A DNA stretch of 64,000 bases. Origin: Cercophora sp. LCS_1 (taxonomy: Eukaryota > Ascomycota > Sordariomycetes > Sordariales > Lasiosphaeriaceae). Numbering within the stretch: the first letter of the stretch is position 1; each line of letters opens with the position of its first letter. Of the stretch, positions 57,211 through 64,000 are shown piece by piece. Under the pieces are notes generated by a model, which worked only from the letters and a program-made list of their open reading frames with translations, searched no databases and was not told the DNA's origin. The stretch covers positions 806,001-870,000 of the forward strand of contig JAPZLL010000005.1 of the NCBI GenBank assembly GCA_036250225.1, given 5' to 3'. The translations under genes were made by a program, and so were the position numbers.

Positions 57211-58870
57211 ATGGCCGACTTTGGCGAATACCCCCCGAACCTGGCCGTCAAAGATGCCCTCGTCCTCCGCGAACAAGCTACCCCGGACCACGCCGTCGTG
57301 CCTTATACCGGCGAAGACCTGTCCCGACCACGCCAGGGCCCCGCAAACCCCTTTCGCGACGAATCCCAACTGCAGCTCAAACGGAAGAACGTGCTTACGG
57401 GGCATGCCGAGGAGACGTACATCAGCGAGCATACCTTTCGGGCGAAACACCGCGCCGTCGAGCGCGGCGGGGGGCCGGAGCGCGAATGGAAGACGAATCG
57501 GGAGGTGAAGGAGGCGGCCAAGAAAATACGTAGTCAACGAGAGGGGAAGGGCAGCGCGACGATTGCAGATGGTGATGGCGCGTACGTGGGACCCTGGGCA
57601 CGGTACAAACGGAACGAGTGGGAGCGTGTTCAGGAAGAAGAGCTAGGGAGCGGGGAGGAGTGGGAGGAGGTTACGGATGAAGAGGAGGATGTTGTCGAGA
57701 GCGGGACTGTCGTCAAAGCACCCGAGGCGGCGGTCAAGAGGAGGGAGGAAGTCGAGAAACAGGGTGCGGAGACGACCGTGTTTGAGGCGACCAAGTGGGA
57801 CGATTACTTGGGAAGAACGTATATGCATGTCCCGCAGGACTTGGACATCAAGCTCAACAAGGAGGTCGGGAGCATCACCAACTTTATCCCCAAGAAGATT
57901 GTGCATACGTGGAAACCGCACGGGACCAACAAGGCGGTTACGGCGCTGCGGTTGTTTCCTGTCAGCAGTCATTTGGGTCTGAGCGGGGCGGCGGATGGGT
58001 TGGTCAAGATTTGGGATGTGTATCGGGATCGGGAGGTGTTGAGGTCGTTTTCGGGACATACCAAGGCCGTTACGGATCTGGCGTTTGACCAAGAGGGCAA
58101 GAGGTTTCTGTCTGGGAGTTTTGATCGGTGGATCAAGCTTTGGGATACGGAAACTGGGCAATGCATCAATCGGTTTAATACTGGGAAGACACCCCATGTC
58201 ATCAAGTTCAACCCGTCGGCGGACCAGGGCCATGAGTTCCTCGCGGGCTTGTCGGATAACAGGATCGTGCAGTACGACAGTCGCGCCGGAGCGGAACCGG
58301 TGCAGGAGTATGATCACCATCTGGGGGCGATCAATACGATTGAGTTTGTGGACGAGAACAGGAGGTTCATGACTACGTCGGACGATCGCAGCTTGAGGGT
58401 ATGGGAGTACGGCATCCCGGTGGAGATCAAGACGATCAGGTACGCTCTTTTTGGTTTGTTTGCTCCTATGGCCATGGCTAATGATGAACAGTGAACCAGA
58501 CATGTTCGCCCTCACCAAGTCGGCGCAACACCCCAGCGGCAAGTACGTGCTGTACCAGTGCAGCGACAACTCGATCGTGGCCTACTCGGCAGCCTCGGAC
58601 AAGTTCCGGCAGAACCGCAAGAAGGCTTGGCGCGGCCACAACACGGCGGGCAGCGCCATCGGCCTCACATGCAGTCCCGACGGCCAGTTTGTCGCGTCCG
58701 GCGATAACGGCGGCTATGTGTGCTTTTGGGACTTTAAGACATGCAAGCTGTTCTCGAAGCTCCAGGCCGACTCGGCGGGCGGGGCCGTCAGCTGCGTCGC
58801 GTGGTCCGAGCAGGAGACCAGCAAGGTGTTTACGGCGGGAACAAAGGGCGACATCAGGATGTGGGATTAG
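57211..58870 (+). CDS. prp17: Pre-mRNA splicing factor Prp17 (WD40), 535 aa
   Basis: Acts in the second catalytic step of splicing in the nucleus. Exons 57211-58439 and 58492-58870, with a 52-nt intron (phase 2). The N-terminal part (1-230) carries the conserved Prp17 blocks: PYTGEDLSRPRQGPANPF, GHAEETYISEHTFRAKHRAVERG and PWARYKRNEWER. Then come the junction WDDYLGRTYMHVPQDLDI and CKIVHTWK-like KKIVHTWKPHGTNKAV. The C-terminal half is a seven-bladed WD40 propeller with repeats ending in KIWDVY, KLWDTE, VWEYGI, CFWDF and a final IRMWD. The start has the CAAAATGGC context. Confidence 0.94.
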
Positions 58871-59351
58871 TTGTATATTATGATACCAGCATTGCATAGA
58901 GAAAGCAAGGCGTTTGCGGCTTTTGGTCTTCCATGTCTTTCTTTTTTGCCCTCTCGTTTATTGACCCCGAACAGGACGGCTCTCTGGTCCCCCGACCTCC
59001 GGCCCTTCAAAGAGACCTCTGAGGAAGAGAAAGATGAAGACACTACTTTTAGTGCCGTCATAGTTACCCTAACCCTTCTGCAAAGCAGTGAAGTGCGTTC
59101 ATCCTCCTATCATGTCTTTCGAGTCAGCGGGCCGCATGGATGAACAAAGGGTGATGACAACGCTGGCTTCGGCCAACCCGTCGTGTCTCCAGCTCGAACA
59201 AAGAGAGCTCTGGGGCTTCCAGAAACATTTCGGTCGACTGCTTGCAATCATATGAAGGTCACCATCTTGTTTTATTTCATTCCTATCACCTCCCGCCGTT
59301 GGAATCCATCTCACCTCCAACAACCTTATCACCACCATCACCACCGCCACC
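58871..59351. other. Intergenic, no gene seen
   Basis: 480 bases between Prp17 and the 2EXR gene. A CACCACC-rich leader directly precedes the next ATG. Confidence 0.5.
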
Positions 59352-60458
59352 ATGCCTTACTTCCCTCAATTCTCCCTTCTCCCTCCCGAGATCCGCGACC
59401 TAATCTGGGACTTTGCAGCCAACCCAGCCCCCCAAATCCACTTTTTCCGCCGTCTCCGTCCCCGTTACCGTATATATTCCTCCCTTTCCATTTTCCTCCT
59501 CCATCTTCGTCCCCCTTTTTCCCCTCCCTCCCCCCACCACATCGCTAACACCGGTGACAAAGCCCAATGGATAGACTGGGACATGCTCCTCCTCCCCGAC
59601 CGCCAATCCGGCATCCTCAACCAGACCCACCTCTCCCTGACCTGCCGCGCCGCCCACGCCGCCGTTTTGCGAAGGACCAAGACCCTCCACCCCCGCACCA
59701 CACTGCGCATCTCCCCCCACGAAGCCGACAAAACGCTCAACATCGCCCTCGACTTGTCCAAGGACATCATCTGCTTCGGCGGCCCCGACGCAACCCGCAA
59801 GGAATCCGACGAGGCGCTCGACTGGGGCGAGTGGTCGCACGTTGTCTTTTCGTGCGCCAAGCGCGTCGCGGTGCGATACCAGCCCACGGGGTGGGACGGA
59901 TCATCGGAATGGGCGCGGGAGCAGCATCGGTTGTGGCCGGGGTGTTTACATCTGGGCAGGGGCGGGCAGGGGGATGTAGGCGGGATTGGGACTACCGGTA
60001 ATATGAGCAGCGGTGAACCGCCGTTTTGTCCGCGGTGTGTGGCGAATGTGTTGCGGCGATTCAAGTCACTGGAGGAGTTTTGGCTTATTGTGGATGGGTT
60101 TGGCGCGAGGGAGGTGGAGAGGGATGTGGCGGCTGAGGATGAGGGGATTGGCTTGCTGGAGGGGACTGGAACTGGAATGAGGGGGAGGAGGTTTGGGGCG
60201 TATAAGAGGGTGTATTTTGAGTTGGAGGGGATAGAGGGACGGTTGGGACTGCGGGATGCGATGGGGGGGTTGAGGGCTGTCGGTGAGAATTTGGTGAGTT
60301 TTTTTTTGGTGTCTTTTGAGTGAGAGATGGAGGGTTGCTGATAATAATGGTAGATCACTGCTTCGCCGTTTAGTTACACGCCGCTTTGGGCGGGTGATGT
60401 CAAGTTTGGGTTGCTTTCTTGGAGGGAGGATGGGGATAGGGTGGATGGGAGGTGTTAG
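59352..60458 (+). CDS. 2EXR-domain protein, 348 aa
   Basis: Exons 59352-60293 and 60354-60458, with a 60-nt intron (phase 0) that adds ITASPFSYTPLWAGDVKFGLLSWRED. The N-terminus FSLLPPEIRDLIWDFAANP is the start of the F-box-like 2EXR domain. Further family pieces are HLSLTCRAAHAAVLRR, LDLSKDIICFGG and the LEEFWLIVDG strand. These proteins are very numerous in Sordariomycetes; no molecular function is established. The first part is highly C-rich in codon use and the second G-rich. Cytosolic or nuclear; no signal peptide. Confidence 0.8.
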
Positions 60459-63142
60459 TTTGTGAATTGGGTGTGCTTGGTAAGGTAAAGGATTGGCGGC
60501 GTTGCTTGAGTAAAAGAGGCTGTTTGAATAGTAGGGTCGGTCTATGACTTGACAGGTGTGAATCAAGGCTGACATGCCAGTTTAAATGATGGAAGTGACC
60601 TTCACTTGCTATCATCTTTTCTATCCAGCAGACGAATCCTCAAATCTTATTGGCGATCGGGCTATGGTGGATACGTGTTTACTGAATTACAACATGTGCT
60701 CAAATTTCAACTTCATTTCCGTCAACCCGAGACTCGAATTTGGAAAAGGAAGAATGGAAGTAATCAGGTTGGAAAAGAAATCAGGCTTGGAGAAGTGGCT
60801 AGGTAACACATTTACTCTTGACTGGTATCGGTAGTTGAAGAGTGAGTTGACGTAAACACAAAAAAACGGCATACTTCGTAGTTATAAACCCATCCTGGAT
60901 GCACGTTTATTTGTCATAGCAGGTACACCAACTTCCTTTCAGCACACTACAGCAATGGGTAAGGTTTGCACAGCATATGCACGCAATCCCAGTTTGAAGA
61001 TCAAGAGCAACTCTCACCTCAGGCTAAATAGCAATAGGGCACTCATCGCAAGGATAAATAAGCTTAACGCAGCATGTCATCTTGCGGATCGGCAAGCAGC
61101 GCCAGAAATATTCGCAACCGGCTAAGCAAACAGATCGGCTTGGTCACTGCTTCTGGTGATCACAGGGGGTGACGATAGACAAGCCAGTCTCACCATCAAC
61201 ATAAGACGATCAAGGACCCCGAAATAGAGATCTTCTGAGCATGTAGTCTTTGCGCCCAAAAGCTCGCCCATCTGGATAGAGTCTCAACGACACGGAATGC
61301 TGAGACGCTCCTACGCACTTGGACTGGTGGAGGATCTGTCCAGCGTTCGTCTGATACCGAGACTGCGTCGAGTTGTCCGACGAAGCGCACGAGACCCCAC
61401 CCGAGATGGGATGACCATGGGGCAATCGAAGAAGCGTGGAAACGGAAAAAAAAAAAAAAGACTAGGGAGAAAGAGCCGAGACCCAGCTGTCAGGTGGGAT
61501 TACTTGCCGGGTAGAGCCGTGATTGACGTTTATGCGACAATGTTTACTTGTGCCCAACTTCGGCAAGGCCTTCCCGGGGTCGGCAAAGGAATGGGAAAGG
61601 GAGACAGCAATGATGTCGACGGTGTGTGAATGCCATAAACATCAATCTCCCTCAGGAAGCCAAGGCAGTGTCGACTGTCGTGGTGTTGGCAAAACCACAA
61701 AAAATGCTTGTGGTTGTGACGTCTCGAGTGTGTCTCAGATGGCCGGCTTGTCGGTTTGATCTGATCCGATCTGAGCAAGCGCCGACGTGGGAGTGGCTGG
61801 CAGGGGTTGATCGCTGTTTTGCAGCCGAAGCGAGCAGCAGCCGAACCAAAGATTTGGACGGTGGCATTTATGCCTGCAGAGAAGCTTTCGAAGAGACCTA
61901 TCAGAGCTGACGGTGTGCATTCTCTCGTCTTCCATAGTGACTGACCAAGAGCAAAATGACCGACGGCGTCTGAAGGGTGCACGAGCAAAAAAGCCGATGG
62001 GATTTCGAAATGGAATCGCTTTCTCAGTTCAGGCCCACGGGCCACATCGGGCCAGACCGCAGGGGACCTTAGCGTGTCACCCTGCTAATTTCGATTTGCT
62101 GGCGGAAGCTTGGCCGAGCTTGACCTTGCTGGAAAGGTGCGTTCTTCGAGCTCGTCAAGCTCCCAACTCCTTCAAGCTCGTTCGGGTCCTTGACGGGAGA
62201 GATCAGTGACAAAACTGTCTGTCAAAGGATCAATCCTCTGGCAAAAGCTCGCATTCGCATCCTTCAACTCGCCCGGTTTGCCCAATGAAGCGCGCGGAGT
62301 TTGTTTCGGTGATCTCGTGTCGCCAACCTGGAAGCACCCGACTTGGATTGATGCGACGATTGCCCCACTGCCCCGCAAACAAACGGTCAAGGCGCGGAAA
62401 CAGCAGGTCCCCCGCGACTTCAAACCTCTCCTCGACAAACGCCAGCGCGTAGCCCCGACGCCTCCCCTTGAAACTAACCGGTACCGTTTTCTTCCATCGC
62501 TCTGGCCTGCACGCCACCCGCAGCAGTGTAGCACGTGGGGCTGAGACAGGCATGTCGAAGCACCTCTGCGGCCGCCTTCTGTCGGTGTTAGCGAGAAGGG
62601 CCGTGATGGCGCTGTCTGGAGACCCGAAATGAGAGATCGGCCCATGGCCCATTTGCGCCCTCGCCAGGTCGGCTCATCAACAACAAAATGTGGGCCGTCG
62701 TGATGCGATACAGCGACACCGACCATGACGGCCCAGGTTCCTGGACAAGACCCTCGGCTCGCATCCCGAACATCAACGTCGAAGTGCTTCAGATGGGCTG
62801 GACACGGGATGGGATCTGATCTGCCAAGTCGCGCACGCTCCAATCCGGGGCGCAGCCAGGGACAGTCAGCGAAGCGTGCTCAGGAGGCTCAACACAGGCC
62901 TGGCCAGGGGCCTCGCCTCCAACAGTCGCTGCTCTGCGACACAAGCGACGTCCCGTGAGGATGGGCCCGCGGTCCCCCGATCCCCGGCTGGACTGTGCTT
63001 TGCCCGATATGGACCATGCTAAGGCAGCCGAAGTCTGCGATGGGGCAGTATGATCGCCATTAGGGGGTGCGTGCAATGAGCCAGGCGCCTTGGCCTCGTT
63101 TGTGTCATCCGGTCTTCGTCGACGACCCCGGACACGGCGCTC
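60459..63142. other. 2.7-kb region without supported genes
   Basis: 60.5-61.2 kb is AT-rich with chance frames. 61.5-63.1 kb is GC-rich and has frames of up to 223 codons on the minus strand (62172-62843) with no domain, start context or splice support. The last part is the promoter region of the cell-wall gene. Confidence 0.45.
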
Positions 63143-63149
63143 TATATAA
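63143..63149 (+). promoter_or_regulatory. TATA box of the terminal secreted-protein gene
   Basis: TATATAA, about 210 nt before the ATG at 63359 and followed by a pyrimidine-rich leader (TTCTCTTCACT, CTCTTTACGGTC) that fits a strongly transcribed fungal gene. Confidence 0.55.
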
Positions 63150-63358
63150 CCTCAGGGCCGGCGCATCCCAAATGCTGTTTTCTCTTCACTACATTCAGCC
63201 AGTTTCCCATCCTCTCTTTACGGTCTTTTCAGTTCTGTGAACTTTCGTTTCGTTCTTTCCGCTTTCAGCATCTACATTCTCTACAACCGCTCGGCCGGTC
63301 TTCGATTCTCGTTACATCTTTACCTCTTTTCACGTGTGGAAACGACAAAATCATCAAA

Positions 63359-64000
63359 ATGTATACCAAGCTCGCTCTCATCTCTGCCATGGTGGCCATC
63401 GTTGAGGCTCGCTTCGGCCAGGAGCAGGCCGTTGCCAACCTTATCCAGGGTCTCAACGCCTTTGGCAACCCTGGCCAGGCTGCCACCCTCGCCGGCCAGT
63501 CCCCCGGTGTGTTGCTCGCTGGTGCCAATGCCTGCGCCAAGGTCAGTATCCTTCACCCAAGATCGAAGAATGACCCTCTAACCCGTCGCAGCTCCAACTT
63601 GCCGACACCATTGTTGCTCAGCTCGGCAATGATCCCCAAGTCATTGAGGTTGCCAAGGCTGTGGTTGCTGCTGAGAAGAACTTCAATCCCTTCGCGGTCA
63701 ACATCCCCTCCATCTGCTCGGATGCCGGCCTCCCTGCCACCGCCGAGCTCCGTGGCATTGTTCCTCTTGTTGACCCTGCTGTCACCGGCTCGGACGTTCA
63801 GAACGCCAACTCGGCTGCCTCGCTCAACAACCCGTTCAACGCCAACGGCCTGAGCCAGGCTGACGTTACCGCTGCCAACGGCTTCACCAACTTTACCGCC
63901 CAGGGCTCGGATGGCTCCACTGCCAACGCTGGTGGCAACGCTGGCAACGCCGGTAACGCTGGCAATGCTGGCAACAATAACAACCAGAACAACAACGCTG
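63359..64000 (+). CDS. Secreted Asn/Gly-rich cell-wall-type protein (3' end beyond window)
   Basis: Exons 63359-63541 and 63592 onward, with a 50-nt intron (phase 0); the frame is open at the window edge. A signal peptide (MYTKLALISAMVAIVEARF) is followed by an Ala-rich, two-Cys domain (ANACAK...SICSDAGLPAT, LRGIVPLVDPAVTGSDVQNANSAASL). A repeat region of Gly-Asn/Ala then begins (NAGGNAGNAGNAGN, NNNNQNNN) and runs out of the window. Similar fungal proteins are abundant secreted or wall proteins, often mislabelled 'ribosomal protein S17' in databases. Codon use is strongly C-ending, implying high expression. The partial length seen is 197 residues. Confidence 0.85.

Noticed and set aside
60586..60834. 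82-codon plus-strand frame in AT-rich DNA
   Set aside because: No conserved features, and the surrounding sequence has many stops in all frames.
62172..62843. 223-codon minus-strand frame
   Set aside because: Composition follows the local GC bias; no domain or start signal.

Overview
The window is nuclear DNA of a filamentous ascomycete (Pezizomycotina, most likely a Sordariomycete). Most protein genes are interrupted by short GT-AG introns (44-92 nt, a few longer). ATGs often sit in a CAAAATG-type context, and the gene content is typical of moulds: amdS-like amidase, pisatin-demethylase-like P450, GPI-anchored and small cysteine-rich secreted proteins, 2EXR/F-box proteins, a rhodopsin-like seven-helix protein, and RBR ubiquitin ligases. 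Exon structures were rebuilt by hand by joining reading frames across plausible splice sites and checking phase.

Layout. 0-10 kb: a tRNA-Arg(ACG) with an 8-nt intron, a large F-box protein, a GPI-anchored Cys-rich protein, an amidase, a degenerate tRNA-like Pol III unit, and a small secreted beta/gamma-crystallin-like protein. 10-30 kb: a small membrane protein, a P450, a mucin-like single-pass membrane protein, a membrane-anchored tandem amidohydrolase, an intronless bacterial-type CoA-disulfide reductase with a rhodanese domain, an amino-acid permease and a rhodopsin-like membrane protein. 30-36 kb: a second tRNA-Arg(ACG), an intact DUF7580-type gene, and directly beside it two decayed genes, an acuF-like C2H2 zinc-finger gene and an F-box/ankyrin gene. 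36-43 kb: about 6.6 kb with no convincing gene. 43-64 kb: a hexose transporter, a decayed RBR relic and an intact RBR E3 ligase, a MetE-like methyltransferase, then a housekeeping block (kynurenine 3-monooxygenase, methionine aminopeptidase 1, cornichon/Erv14, Prp17) and a 2EXR-type protein. The window ends inside a secreted Asn/Gly-rich cell-wall-type protein.

The housekeeping block covers NAD synthesis, N-terminal processing, ER export and splicing, and shows clean, compact genes. The accessory part (roughly 30.5-36.2 kb plus the relic near 45.9 kb) has a DUF7580 gene of the NLR/incompatibility-associated type surrounded by broken paralogues of expanding fungal families, which suggests birth-and-death turnover. 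The observations most worth a second look are the secreted beta/gamma-crystallin protein with two perfect calcium motifs, the divergent DUF7580/zinc-finger pair whose ATGs share one CATG, and the bacterial-looking CoA-disulfide reductase.
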